Below, one piece after another: positions 40,658 to 49,347 of a DNA stretch of 64,000 nucleotides. The translations under genes and the position numbers were made by a program. The notes under the pieces were generated by a model, which saw only the letters and a list, made by a program, of their open reading frames with translations, ran no database searches and was not told where the DNA came from. The stretch spans positions 1-64,000 of the forward strand of contig JAXLRM010000004.1 of assembly GCA_046331095.1 (NCBI GenBank). Direction: 5' to 3'. How positions within the stretch are numbered: the stretch's first letter is position 1; every line of letters begins with the position of its first letter. The stretch is from JAIBAC01 sp046331095. Lineage in GTDB: Bacteria; Actinomycetota; Acidimicrobiia; UBA2766.

Positions 40658-41452
40658 TCACCTCTTGGCGGGACGCAACAGGACCTCTTGGGTGACGGTG
40701 GCGACGTGGGTTCCCGCGGTGGTGAAGATCCTGCCGACCGAGAGCCCCCGCGAGCTCAACAGGCCGTGGCAGGTGAAGTCGTGCAGCAGCCACTCGGCGG
40801 CGTCGAAGGGGAGGTGGAACCAGATCGCGTGGTCGAGGCTCGCCGACCACAGCGTCTGGTACGCGGTCTTCGGATCCAGATGGGCGGGGTGCTGTGCGAT
40901 GACCGCGACCGAGGGCAGGTCGTCGGACTCGTAGGCGAGCGCACAGGCGTGCAGGATCGGGTCGTCGCCGAGCGGGGCGGTCATACGGAACCAGGCGCTG
41001 CCCCTGCCGGCGTCGCCGCTGCAGTCGACGGCCCTTCGGTGGAACGCCGGGGTCCAGTTGCCGTCGACGAGTGCGTCGGGCGCGGGCACCTGCGGGAAGT
41101 GCTCGGTCTGGACCGCGGTCGCGGCACGGTCGGCCTCGGACTGGAACGAGACGCCCATGTGCAGCAGCGAGCCGACGGACTGACGCACCGTGACGCTGCG
41201 GGTCACGAAGCTGCGCCCGTTGCGGACGCGGTCCACCTCGAAGCGGATCGGCTCCGACGAATCGCCGCGGCGGAAGAAGTAGGCGTGCAACGAGTGGGGG
41301 TGGAACCCGTCGTCGACGGTCGAGGCCGCGGCCCGCAGCGCCTGCGCGACGATCTGGCCGCCGTAGAGGCCGCCCCACGGGTAGGCGGGGCCGACCCCGA
41401 TGAAGGTGTCGGGGCCGTGCGGTTCGAGCGTCATCATCGTGGCGAAGTCCAC
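40658..41452 (-). CDS. Acyl-CoA thioesterase, TesB-like double hotdog
   Basis: A 264-residue thioesterase. The first hotdog has PAYPWGGLYGGQIVAQALRAAASTV and HSLHAYFFRRGDSSEPIRFEVDRVRNGRSF; the second ends in DHAIWFHLPFDAAEWLLHDFTCHGLLSSRGLSVGRIFTTAGTHVATVTQEVLLR. The final GRIFTTAG.HVATV.QE.L.R is a TesB signature. It hydrolyses acyl-CoA to free acid and CoA. GTG 41452 follows GGAGGGG. A TetR gene is divergent with 130 bases between, and a TetR-type operator lies there. Confidence 0.94.
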   Translation of the reverse strand: MDFATMMTLEPHGPDTFIGVGPAYPWGGLYGGQIVAQALRAAASTVDDGFHPHSLHAYFFRRGDSSEPIRFEVDRVRNGRSFVTRSVTVRQSVGSLLHMGVSFQSEADRAATAVQTEHFPQVPAPDALVDGNWTPAFHRRAVDCSGDAGRGSAWFRMTAPLGDDPILHACALAYESDDLPSVAVIAQHPAHLDPKTAYQTLWSASLDHAIWFHLPFDAAEWLLHDFTCHGLLSSRGLSVGRIFTTAGTHVATVTQEVLLRPAKR

Positions 41453-41559
41453 AACCCCTCCGGGTCCGAGATGCGGCGACCCCGTAGGTTGGCACTTGGA
41501 TGCTCCGACCGGGGGCGTCCGGCGCCGTCTTGACCGGTACGGCTGTCGCCACTAGAAAC

Positions 41560-41577
41560 AAACCAACAGGCCGGTTT
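41560..41577. promoter_or_regulatory. TetR-type operator AAACCAACAGGCCGGTTT
   Basis: An imperfect palindrome with AAACC/GGTTT ends, six bases before GTG 41583. It resembles AAACC-R-R-C... operators used by several actinobacterial TetR regulators of lipid genes. It probably controls both the TetR operon and the divergent thioesterase. Confidence 0.6.
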
Positions 41578-41582
41578 CTTGC

Positions 41583-42239
41583 GTGGAGGCGCGAGTGCGC
41601 GAACGGCGCAGACAAGAGGACCGCACGGCGAGCACGCAACGTGCCCTGCTGCAGGCGACGATCGACTGCCTCGTCGAGTTCGGCTACGCGGGAACGACGA
41701 CGCGTCTGGTGGCCGAGCGCGCAGGCGTGTCCCGCGGCGCGCAGACCCACCACTACGCGACCAAGCGGGACCTCGTCGTCGCCGCCATCGAGCAGCTCTT
41801 CGACGACCAGGCACGCCGCTTCGCCGAGGCGTTCGAGCAGGTGCCCCGGTCGGAGCGGACCTTCGGCCGGGCAATCGACGCGCTGTGGGCGATCGTCACC
41901 GGCCCCGTGTACGCGGCGACGCTCGAGGTGATCGTCGCGGGGCGCACCGACGACGAGCTCCGCGTCGTGATCCACGGTGTCGCCGCCCGGCTCGAGCGCA
42001 CCGTCGTCGAGCTCCTGATGTGGTTCGCGCCCGAGATCGACGACGCCGACGTGGCCCGGCGGGTGGTCGACCTCGCCCTCACCCTCGTCCAGGGCGCGGC
42101 CGTGTCGCGCTACGGCGGCTTCGGCCAGCCCGACGAGGTCATCGCGCTCGCCCGCGCGCTCGCCGGCCCGGCAGTCGCCACGCTCGCCTCGACATCTCAG
42201 CTATCGCCAGTCCACATGTCCAAGGAGGACAGTCGATGA
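41583..42239 (+). CDS. TetR family transcriptional regulator
   Basis: A 218-residue TetR regulator: RALLQATIDCLVEFGYAGTTTRLVAERAGVSRGAQTHHYATKRDLVVAAIEQLF. The SRGAQTHHY helix matches TetR proteins that sit beside EthA-like monooxygenases and hydrolases in mycobacteria and relatives. The ligand domain is unassigned. Its stop overlaps the next gene by four bases (ATGA), so it heads the operon regulator-hydrolase-monooxygenase and likely senses their substrate. Confidence 0.93.
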   Translation: MEARVRERRRQEDRTASTQRALLQATIDCLVEFGYAGTTTRLVAERAGVSRGAQTHHYATKRDLVVAAIEQLFDDQARRFAEAFEQVPRSERTFGRAIDALWAIVTGPVYAATLEVIVAGRTDDELRVVIHGVAARLERTVVELLMWFAPEIDDADVARRVVDLALTLVQGAAVSRYGGFGQPDEVIALARALAGPAVATLASTSQLSPVHMSKEDSR

Positions 42240-43132
42240 CAGCAACCGACGCACCCGCACACCGCCCGTCCGCCGAGCGCGAGATCCCGGTCCGCCACCT
42301 CCGCACCGAGCCCGACGTCACCGACGCCGACTGGATCGTGGCGGGCGACCCGATCTTCAGCCACCTGCTCGCGACGCTCTCGGCGGTCTTCCCCAAGGGC
42401 GAGGACTTCTTCGTGGCGTCGGTGAAGCGCCACCGCGACGCCGTCGCCGACGAGCCGGTCCTCAAGGCGCAGGTGAAGGGATTCATCGGCCAGGAGGCGA
42501 TGCACAGCCGCGCGCACCGTGCGCTCAACGCCCGCCTCGCCGAGCTCGGCTACAACACCGTCCGCGCCGACGAGCTCGTCGGCCGCATCTGCGACCAGAT
42601 CCTGCGCCTGCGCCCCAAGACGGTCGCGATCGCCGCCACCGCGGCCGCCGAGCACTACACCGGCCTCCTCGCCGAGACGGCGCTCGACCACGAGCCGACG
42701 CGCAAGATCCTCTTCGGCCAGGAAGCCATCGAGCCGCTCATCTGCTGGCACGCCCTCGAGGAGCTCGAGCACAAGAACGTCGCCTTCGACGTGATGGTCG
42801 CGGCCGGCGCCGGCTACCCGGTCCGCGCCACCGGCTTCCTCGTGACGACGACGGCGCTCGCCGGGTACGTCGTCGTCGAATGGGGCCGCTCGGTCTTCGA
42901 GGACCGCCGCAACATCAGTTTGGGAAACGTCGGGCGGTTCCTGCGCAACTTCCCGCGCCAGCGCCTCGTCAGCGTGCCGTTCGTCCTGAACGCGCTGAGC
43001 TACCTCCGCCCCGGGTTCCACCCCGACGACACCGACACCGACGCCCTCGTCGAGCAGTGGCGCGTCGCCCTCGCCGACGTCGCCGAGATCCCCAAGAACG
43101 CCAGGAGCGCCAAGAGCGCCGAGGCGAACTGA
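42236..43132 (+). CDS. PF10118-type metal-dependent hydrolase
   Basis: A 298-residue helical protein of the PF10118/COG3687 family. VKGFIGQEAMHSRAHRALNARLAELG and ATAAAEHYTGLLAETAL, LICWHALEELEHKNVAFDV contain the E..H..H and E..EH clusters that resemble a ferritin-like di-iron site. A hydrophobic stretch near residue 200 (GFLVTTTALAGYVVV) may sit in the membrane. AAGGAGG precedes the ATG. Families named metal-dependent hydrolase lack a proven reaction, and an oxygenase role is also possible given the motif. Confidence 0.9.
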   Translation: MTATDAPAHRPSAEREIPVRHLRTEPDVTDADWIVAGDPIFSHLLATLSAVFPKGEDFFVASVKRHRDAVADEPVLKAQVKGFIGQEAMHSRAHRALNARLAELGYNTVRADELVGRICDQILRLRPKTVAIAATAAAEHYTGLLAETALDHEPTRKILFGQEAIEPLICWHALEELEHKNVAFDVMVAAGAGYPVRATGFLVTTTALAGYVVVEWGRSVFEDRRNISLGNVGRFLRNFPRQRLVSVPFVLNALSYLRPGFHPDDTDTDALVEQWRVALADVAEIPKNARSAKSAEAN

Positions 43133-43169
43133 TCCGCCGACCCCGCGACCACACGATCGGAGACACTCG

Positions 43170-44693
43170 ATGACCGACACCGACACCGCCGAGCCACGCG
43201 CCGCGGACGCCTCCGAGGCCGGGAGCCGAACCGGCCGTGAGCATCTCGACGTGCTCATCATCGGAGGCGGCCTCTCGGGCATCGACGCCGCCCACCACAT
43301 GGTCACGGACTGCCCGTGGGCGAGCTTCGCCGTATTCGAGAGCCGTGACCGCGTCGGGGGCACGTGGGACCTGTTCCGCTACCCCGGGATCAGGTCCGAC
43401 TCGGACATGTTCACGTTCAGCTACCCGTGGCGGCCCTGGCCCGTCGAGCGCACGATCGGGCGCGGCGAGGAGATCCGCGAGTACATCGAGGACACCGCCC
43501 GCGAGGACGGGACGCTGTCGAAGGTGCGCTTCCGCCACCGCGTGGTCCGCGCCGAGTGGTCGAGCGACGACTCGCGCTGGACCGTGAGCGCCGAGCGCCT
43601 CGGCGACGACGGCGAGGCGGTCGAGTCCTTCGAGTTGACCGCGCAGTTCATCGTCTCCTGCACCGGCTACTACCGCTACGACCGCGGCTACCTGCCCGAC
43701 TGGGAGGGGATGGACGACTTCGAGGGCGAGATCGTCCACCCTCAGGACTGGCCCGAGGACATCGACCTCGCCGGCAAGCGCGTGGTGGTCGTCGGCTCCG
43801 GCGCCACCGCCGTGACCCTCGTGCCCGAGCTCGCCAAGCTGGGGGCGAAGGTCACGATGCTGCAGCGCTCGCCCACGTACATGATCTCGCTGCCGACCAC
43901 GAACCTGCCGACCGCCGTGCTGAGCCGGGTCCTGCCGCGTTGGATCCGCGGCGACGTGCTGCGCTGGCAGTACGTGGCGATGACCCTCGGCCTGTACCAG
44001 CTCAGCCGCCACCAGCCGTGGCTGGTCAAGAACCTGCTGCGGGCCGGGCTGCGGCTGCAGCTCCCCGCGGGTTTCGACATCGACCGCCACTTCCGTCCCG
44101 AATACGAGCCGTGGGACCAGCGCATGTGCGTGGTGGCCAACGGCGACCTGTTCGCGGCGATCCGACGCGGCGAGGTCGACATGGTCACCGACCACATCGA
44201 GCGCTTCACCCCGACGGGCCTGGAGCTGGGTTCGGGCGAGACGATCGACGCCGACGTCGTCGTGACCGCGACCGGCCTCGACATCCTCATCGGCGGCGGC
44301 ACCGAGCTCTTCGTCGACGGCGACAAGGTCGACCCGGCGACGCGGCTCACCTACAAGGGCACGATGCTCGACGGCGTCCCGAACATGGCCATGGTCATCG
44401 GCTACGCCAACGCCTCGTGGACCCTCAAGTCCGACCTGACGTGCGGCTTCGTCGCCCGGGTGCTCAACCACATGCGCGACGCCGGCGTGACCCAGGTGAC
44501 CGCGGTCAACCACGGCGGCGAGGTCGCCGACGGCAACCTGATGGGCCTCACGTCGGGCTACATCGTGCGCGCCGACGACCGCCTCCCGCGCCAGGGCCGC
44601 TCCTACCCGTGGCGCAACCACCAGAACTACCTCAAGGACTTCCGGGCGCTGCGCGGCAGCGACGTCGTCGACGACGTCCTCGAATACGCGTAG
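43170..44693 (+). CDS. Baeyer-Villiger-type flavin monooxygenase (EthA-like)
   Basis: A 507-residue flavoprotein. FAD-binding LIIGGGLSGIDAAHH at residue about 30, GGTWDLFRYPGIRSDSDMFTFSYPW, the fingerprint FEGEIVHPQDWP (F-x-G-x-x-x-H-x-x-x-W-P), the NADP-binding VVVVGSGATAVTLVPELA and the late ATG.D motif. These features define type I Baeyer-Villiger monooxygenases, which insert oxygen beside ketones or oxidise sulfur. EthA is the best-known relative. It lies in the TetR-hydrolase operon, 37 bases after the hydrolase. Confidence 0.95.
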   Translation: MTDTDTAEPRAADASEAGSRTGREHLDVLIIGGGLSGIDAAHHMVTDCPWASFAVFESRDRVGGTWDLFRYPGIRSDSDMFTFSYPWRPWPVERTIGRGEEIREYIEDTAREDGTLSKVRFRHRVVRAEWSSDDSRWTVSAERLGDDGEAVESFELTAQFIVSCTGYYRYDRGYLPDWEGMDDFEGEIVHPQDWPEDIDLAGKRVVVVGSGATAVTLVPELAKLGAKVTMLQRSPTYMISLPTTNLPTAVLSRVLPRWIRGDVLRWQYVAMTLGLYQLSRHQPWLVKNLLRAGLRLQLPAGFDIDRHFRPEYEPWDQRMCVVANGDLFAAIRRGEVDMVTDHIERFTPTGLELGSGETIDADVVVTATGLDILIGGGTELFVDGDKVDPATRLTYKGTMLDGVPNMAMVIGYANASWTLKSDLTCGFVARVLNHMRDAGVTQVTAVNHGGEVADGNLMGLTSGYIVRADDRLPRQGRSYPWRNHQNYLKDFRALRGSDVVDDVLEYA

Positions 44694-44756
44694 TCGGAGC
44701 TCGGCCGCCGGGGTCCCTCGGCCGGAACCGGACGCCGCCGGCGCAAGAGCCGATCC

Positions 44757-45479
44757 CTATCCGGCCCGGTGGCCGACGTAGAGCCGGTAGCCGATGCCAG
44801 GCTCGCTGAGCAGCAGCTTCGGGTCGCGGGGGTCGCGTTCGATCTTGCGCCGCAGGTAGCGGACGTAGGTCCAGAGCGATTCCTGTGCGTTCTCGTAGCC
44901 GGGGCCCCACACCCGTTCGAGGAGCTCCTCGCGTGAGAGGACGCGGTCCGGCTCCTCGGCGAGTGCGAGCAGGAGCCGGTACTCGGTGGGCGTCAGGCGA
45001 ACCGGACTTCCGCGCACGCTGACCTCGCGGCGGCGCGTGTCGATGCGGATCTCGGGGAGCTCGATCGTCTCGGAACCCGATTCGGCGCCGCGTGCCCGTC
45101 TGAGCACGACGTGCACGCGAGCGAGCAGCTCCTCGATCCCGAACGGCTTGGTGATGTAGTCGTCGGCCCCCTGGGTCAGGCCGCGCACCTTGTTCGGCTG
45201 CTCGCCCCTGACCGTGAGGACGATGATCGGCACCTCCGAGAACGCCCGCACGGAGCGGATCACCTCGAAGCCGTCGAGGCCGGGGAGCATGACGTCGAGC
45301 ACGACGAGGTCGGGCTGCTCTCGGGCGATCAGGGTGGTGGCCTCGGTTCCGTCGGCGGCCGTCAGCGTGTCGTAGCCCACGCTGCGCAGGTTGGCGGTCA
45401 CCAGGCGGCGGACGTTGGGGTCGTCGTCCACGACGAGGATCCTCGCCGTTGCCGGTGCGTCCCCCCTCGTGTCCTCCAC
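44757..45479 (-). CDS. OmpR/PhoB-type response regulator
   Basis: A 240-residue regulator: RILVVDDDPNVRRLV, PDLVVLDVMLPGLDGFEV with the phosphoacceptor Asp, ADDYITKPFGIEELLARV with the Lys, then a winged helix (LTPTEYRLLLALAEEPDRVLSREELLERVWG, SLWTYVRYLRRKIERDP). GTG 45479 is preferred since GAGGA lies eight bases upstream. The domain order and the start of the kinase gene 28 bases upstream make it the partner of the double-module kinase. Direct repeats CCTGAGA near 47.9 kb may be its targets. Confidence 0.94.
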   Translation of the reverse strand: MEDTRGDAPATARILVVDDDPNVRRLVTANLRSVGYDTLTAADGTEATTLIAREQPDLVVLDVMLPGLDGFEVIRSVRAFSEVPIIVLTVRGEQPNKVRGLTQGADDYITKPFGIEELLARVHVVLRRARGAESGSETIELPEIRIDTRRREVSVRGSPVRLTPTEYRLLLALAEEPDRVLSREELLERVWGPGYENAQESLWTYVRYLRRKIERDPRDPKLLLSEPGIGYRLYVGHRAG

Positions 45480-45507
45480 TGCGCTGGTCCTCACTCCTCG
45501 GGTCCGC

Positions 45508-47880
45508 TCACCGTGGGGCCGGGCACGGCAGGGCCACCTTGACGGTCGTTCCGCCGCCCGGCGTCTCCTCGCACCAGATCCCCGCCCCGGGCCCGTGCGC
45601 GACGACGATGCCCCGGCATATGTACAGCCCGAGACCCACTCCTGGCGATCGCCGCGCGGGGGTGCGCCGAAAGGGCTCGAAGATCTCCCCACGGAGTTCG
45701 GGGGGAATGCCCGGGCCGTGGTCGGCGACCTCGACGAGGATCCTGTCCGCGTCGGCGTGCACGACGACGTCGATCGGCGACGAGGGGGCGTGCTTGACGG
45801 CGTTGTCCAAGAGGTTGGCCAGGAGCTGGTCCACGCGACGCGGGTCGGCGTCGACGCTGGGCAGGTGCGGCTGGCAGTCGAGGCGGATCGTCCGCTCCGG
45901 CGAACGTGCTCGCTCGCGTCGCACCGCCGCCCCGACGGCGTCCCCGAGGTCCATGGGAACGGGTTCGACGCCGAGGCCACCTTGTCGGATCATCGCAGTG
46001 TCGCCGAGTTCGGCGATCAGTCGCCCGAGCGTGTGGGTCTCCTCGCCGATCGCGGTGACGAACTCGTTCAGGTTGTCCGCGGTCCACGGCCGCGGCAGGA
46101 GCAGGCTCTCGGCATACCCGCGTACCGACGTGAGCGGGGTGCGCAGTTCGTGCGAGACGACGGCGAGGAACATGGTCGTGCCAGCGCGTGACGCTTCGAG
46201 GTCCTGGTTCAGGGCTCGGAGCTCCCGCCGGTGCGTGTCGATGCTGTCGTTCACGTTTGCGACGAAGATCGCGGTGACGAGCGGGACGGCCATCGGTGCC
46301 GCACCGTAGATCAACGCGTATCCCGCCGGCCACGTTGCGTAGAGAGCCGCGCCGACCGCCACGAACCCGGCGATGCCGAGACCGAGGGTCGTCCTGCGGC
46401 TCTGGTCCCTGTCGCCGACGACGAGCAGTCCCGAGATCGCCCACAAAGGGCTGAGCAGGCCGCCACTCGCGGCAACCAGGACGCCGAAGACCGCGATCAC
46501 CACCACCCGGAAGGCAGTGCGGACGTTGCGATCCCGGACGTCGGGCTGGGTGAGGCGCTCCGCCGTTGCGAGGCCGACCTGGGCCGCGAGGAACACGGCG
46601 AGGTGGCCCGCCCAGGCGGGCCCCAGCACGAGGCCGACCGCCACGAGGGCGAGCACGAGGACGACCAACCAGCGGGCCTGGTCGTCCCTTGCCCTCAGCA
46701 CGGGGTCGGCATCGAGTTGGGCGCCTTCAATCGTCGTGGGGTCGGCGGGCAACCACAGGACCAGCTCGGGTTCGGTGCGCAGCTCTCCCCCGTGAGCGTC
46801 GACGACCGCGCCAGCCAGTGCCTCCCTTGCTAGGGAGCGTGGATCGTCGCTCCGGACAGGCGCCACGGGGACGCGGAGACGAACTCCTCGCTCCTTGGGT
46901 TCGACGAACACGTGCAACCCACCGGGGCCGGCGTCCTCGGGGAGCGCCTCCATCAGGGCGGTCAGGGCGTAGGAGAGCCGGTCCGCGTCCGCGTTCACGA
47001 GGCAGCGCGCGCCCGCGACCGTGATTGCGTGACCGGCAGCGGCGCCCGAGCGCATGACGAGGTCGGCGAGGTCGACGGGGGCCCGCTCGAGCACGAACAG
47101 TCCTGCTTGGATGCGCTCGCGATCGAGCACGTCGTCGACCACGGAGTCCACCTCGTCGGCCACAAGGACGATCTCGCGGCAGGCGCGGACGCGATCGGCG
47201 TCGTTCCCGGCGGTCTGCAGAGCCTCGCTCGCCGCCTCGATGGTCCGCAGCGGACTCGTCAGGTACCGAGCCACAGACGAGACGAACGACGTCGACGCCG
47301 AAGCCGCTCGGGCCAGAGCCCGGTTGAGCGACTCTGTTCGTTCGACCTCGATCAGGAACGCATCCACGCTCCGGCGGACGAGGTCGCCGACCCCGAGAAG
47401 GATCACCCCGAACGTCGCCACCCGCAGGAGGTCGACGTACGTGTCGGCTCCCCCTGGGGGGAGCCCGACGACCACGAGCACCGACAGCGCGGTGAGCACG
47501 AGACAGAACGGAGCCGTCCAGCGTCGCCGAGGCGACGATCCGACGAGGAGGACGGGCAGCACCAGCCATGCCCACGTCGGGTGAGCCGGTCCGGTGTGAG
47601 CCACTGTGACGAGAGCGCAGACGCTCGTGGCCGTGACCAGCACGGCGAAGGCCGCCCCCGGCGCGCGGCGTCGGAGGCCGGCGGCGAGGACCAGGGCGAC
47701 GACGGCGACAGCGGCGACGGTGAACGCCGGCACCCCCCACGAGCCCGGCATCGCGAGGCGGAGGGTCAGGGCGGCGTTGGTGACCGCGACGAGGATCAGC
47801 GCTGCGGCGGCCAGCCGGCCCAGTGTCTGATAGCCGACCGGTGCCGAGACCGCGTCGCGTCCGGCTGGCCCGACGGCCAT
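45508..47880 (-). CDS. Membrane histidine kinase with an extra degenerate kinase module
   Basis: A 790-residue protein built as membrane block - degenerate kinase - membrane block - intact kinase. Residues about 15-175 hold about six membrane helices. Residues about 190-420 look like a kinase core, but the H-box reads FVSSVARYLTSPLRTI instead of FVSSVSHELRTPL, so the His is lost, and N and G boxes are not recognisable. Three to five more helices follow (about 425-570). The C-terminal core is complete: FLAVVSHELRTPLTSVRGY, LLANLLDNAVKHA, VADHGPGIP and GVGLGLYICRGIV. The regulator gene lies 28 bases downstream. ATG 47880 is preferred, before the first helix. Confidence 0.88.
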   Translation of the reverse strand: MAVGPAGRDAVSAPVGYQTLGRLAAAALILVAVTNAALTLRLAMPGSWGVPAFTVAAVAVVALVLAAGLRRRAPGAAFAVLVTATSVCALVTVAHTGPAHPTWAWLVLPVLLVGSSPRRRWTAPFCLVLTALSVLVVVGLPPGGADTYVDLLRVATFGVILLGVGDLVRRSVDAFLIEVERTESLNRALARAASASTSFVSSVARYLTSPLRTIEAASEALQTAGNDADRVRACREIVLVADEVDSVVDDVLDRERIQAGLFVLERAPVDLADLVMRSGAAAGHAITVAGARCLVNADADRLSYALTALMEALPEDAGPGGLHVFVEPKERGVRLRVPVAPVRSDDPRSLAREALAGAVVDAHGGELRTEPELVLWLPADPTTIEGAQLDADPVLRARDDQARWLVVLVLALVAVGLVLGPAWAGHLAVFLAAQVGLATAERLTQPDVRDRNVRTAFRVVVIAVFGVLVAASGGLLSPLWAISGLLVVGDRDQSRRTTLGLGIAGFVAVGAALYATWPAGYALIYGAAPMAVPLVTAIFVANVNDSIDTHRRELRALNQDLEASRAGTTMFLAVVSHELRTPLTSVRGYAESLLLPRPWTADNLNEFVTAIGEETHTLGRLIAELGDTAMIRQGGLGVEPVPMDLGDAVGAAVRRERARSPERTIRLDCQPHLPSVDADPRRVDQLLANLLDNAVKHAPSSPIDVVVHADADRILVEVADHGPGIPPELRGEIFEPFRRTPARRSPGVGLGLYICRGIVVAHGPGAGIWCEETPGGGTTVKVALPCPAPR

Positions 47881-47925
47881 CGGCGCCTCTCCCCGTGAGC
47901 CCGGGCAAAGCGTACCGGGCACGGC

Positions 47926-47976
47926 CCTGAGAGCGTCCTGAGATACCGCGACGGGTCCTGAGAAGGCTCTCAGGAC
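47926..47976. promoter_or_regulatory. CCTGAGA repeat array between the kinase and secreted-protein genes
   Basis: CCTGAGA occurs at 47926, 47937 and 47957 (spacing 11 and 20) and in reverse as TCTCAGG at 47968. GTCCTGAGA (47955-47963) and TCTCAGGAC (47968-47976) form a perfect 9-base inverted repeat. Spacing near whole helical turns fits binding of an OmpR-type regulator dimer. Confidence 0.65.
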
Positions 47977-48074
47977 CCCTTCCGGGCTCTCCCGGGACGT
48001 GGTTACGTTCACCGGGTACGACCCTGGCAGGCGACTCACGCTTCGGCCCCGCGCCGGGCGGAAGAGGAGGACCG

Positions 48075-48818
48075 ATGAAGCAGACGCGAGCACGAGGACG
48101 GGGCCGGCGACCCTGGCGGCGGCTGGCAGTGGCACTGGTCGTGGTTGCAGCGTCCACCGGGTTGTTCTCGTCGGCGGGCGTGTCCGCCGCCCAGAGCGGC
48201 CCCCCGGCAGCGTCCTACGCCTACGACGTCACCGGATCCTCCCGGGCCGGCCTGGGGCCCTTCGTCTTCAGCGTGGCGGTGCCGTCGACGGCGAGGCTGT
48301 CGGTCAGCTACGCCCGCGACTGCGGCGTGCTCGTGACGACGACGAAGTCCAGTTCCGAGACGGGCGTGTACTGCCCGAGCAGCACCGCTGCCCTGGCGCT
48401 CTACAGCAGCGTCCAGACCATGACGGTGGTGATGTGGCACCAGAGCACGACGACGACCTGTTCGACACCTGCCGACATGGTGAGGGACGGAGCCGTGGCG
48501 GGCGACAGCTGGCCGACGTCCTGTGGGGTGCGAACCGACGGGCTCGACAACAGCACCTTCCAGGCTGACGGGACGGTCACCTACGTGGGGCCCGAGACCC
48601 TGACCATCGGCGGCGAGTCCGTCAGTGCCTTCCACGGGCGCTCCGACGTCACCTTCACGGGCGAGCGGACCGGTTCCATGGTCGAGGACCTCTGGCTCGA
48701 CGCGAACGGTCTTCCCCTGAAGAGGTCCGTGAACCAGAAGACGGTGGGCGCACACAAGTCCACCGTGTTCGGGATGGACTACACGGCCACGCTGCGCTCG
48801 CTCACCCCCGTGGGCTAG
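48075..48818 (+). CDS. Secreted protein of unknown function
   Basis: A 247-residue exported protein. The N-terminus is very basic (RGRGRRPWRRL) before a hydrophobic core and AGVSAAQS cleavage region; the RRPWRR part could serve Tat export, but Sec is as likely. The mature domain is Ser/Thr-rich with four Cys, likely two disulfides (RDCGVLV, GVYCPSS, TTTCST, PTSCGV). The pattern TLTIGGESVSAFHGRSDVTFTGERTGSMVEDLWLDANGLPLKRS resembles proteins with unknown function. A GAGGAGG site precedes the ATG. The divergent sensor kinase and the CCTGAGA array suggest that it is the regulated output. Confidence 0.75.
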   Translation: MKQTRARGRGRRPWRRLAVALVVVAASTGLFSSAGVSAAQSGPPAASYAYDVTGSSRAGLGPFVFSVAVPSTARLSVSYARDCGVLVTTTKSSSETGVYCPSSTAALALYSSVQTMTVVMWHQSTTTTCSTPADMVRDGAVAGDSWPTSCGVRTDGLDNSTFQADGTVTYVGPETLTIGGESVSAFHGRSDVTFTGERTGSMVEDLWLDANGLPLKRSVNQKTVGAHKSTVFGMDYTATLRSLTPVG

Positions 48819-48864
48819 CGCAGTTGGTCGTCGTCACGACAGCGGCCGGCTCGCCGCGACCGGC

Positions 48865-48957
48865 TCAGGCGCGCGGTCGGCGTTCGAGCCAGGCGAGGCG
48901 CACCTGCGCCGTGTAACTGCGGATGTTGATACCCAGCTCGGCGGTGTCGGCGATCAC
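48865..48957 (-). pseudogene. Possible C-terminal gene fragment
   Basis: A 30-codon minus-strand frame encodes VIADTAELGINIRSYTAQVR followed by LAWLERRPRA and a stop. Residue pattern looks coding but it has no start context and no continuation upstream. No family recognised. Confidence 0.3.
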
Positions 48958-48995
48958 GGTGCCCGCGGTGCCCGAGCGGAGCCGTCAGCAGAAGT

Positions 48996-49229
48996 TCACG
49001 CGGCCGGCTTGCCGATCCGCACCCGCCACACCTCTGGGCCCTCTTCGAGGTAGTCCCAGGTGAACTGGTCGGTGTGCTCGGCGGCGAACTGGTAGTAGAG
49101 CGGCTTGGGGTCGTGGTCGTTGACCAGCTCGAAGCCCTCGCCGTCGCCGAGCTCGTGGTAAGCGCTGAAGATCAGCTCGTGGCGGCGCATGGGGATCTCG
49201 GTGCGGATGTCGAGTCGGGGGTCGGCCAT
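48996..49229 (-). CDS. DUF2249 domain protein
   Basis: A 77-residue protein: LDIRTEIPMRRHELIFSAYHELGDGEGFELVNDHDPKPLYYQFAAEHTDQFTWDYLEEGPEVWRVRIGK. The VNDHDPKPLYYQF and W.YLEEGPEVWRVRI segments are the signature of DUF2249, a TusA-like fold often found with hemerythrins and NO or sulfur metabolism genes. GAGGAGAGAG precedes the ATG. It lacks the TusA Cys. Confidence 0.93.
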   Translation of the reverse strand: MADPRLDIRTEIPMRRHELIFSAYHELGDGEGFELVNDHDPKPLYYQFAAEHTDQFTWDYLEEGPEVWRVRIGKPAA

Positions 49230-49347
49230 CTCTCTCCTCGGGGTCGGTTGTCTGCGTCGGGCTCGGGTGGAGCCTCGGCGACCTGAAGAATTTATCTAGC
49301 AGACACTAGGGAAAACATCCCAAGTCGACCCCGAGGCGACCGGCCCT

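Noticed and set aside
48865..48957. ACT-domain or dehydrogenase tail
   Set aside because: The 30 residues look coding but match no family that I can name, so only a low-confidence fragment is listed.
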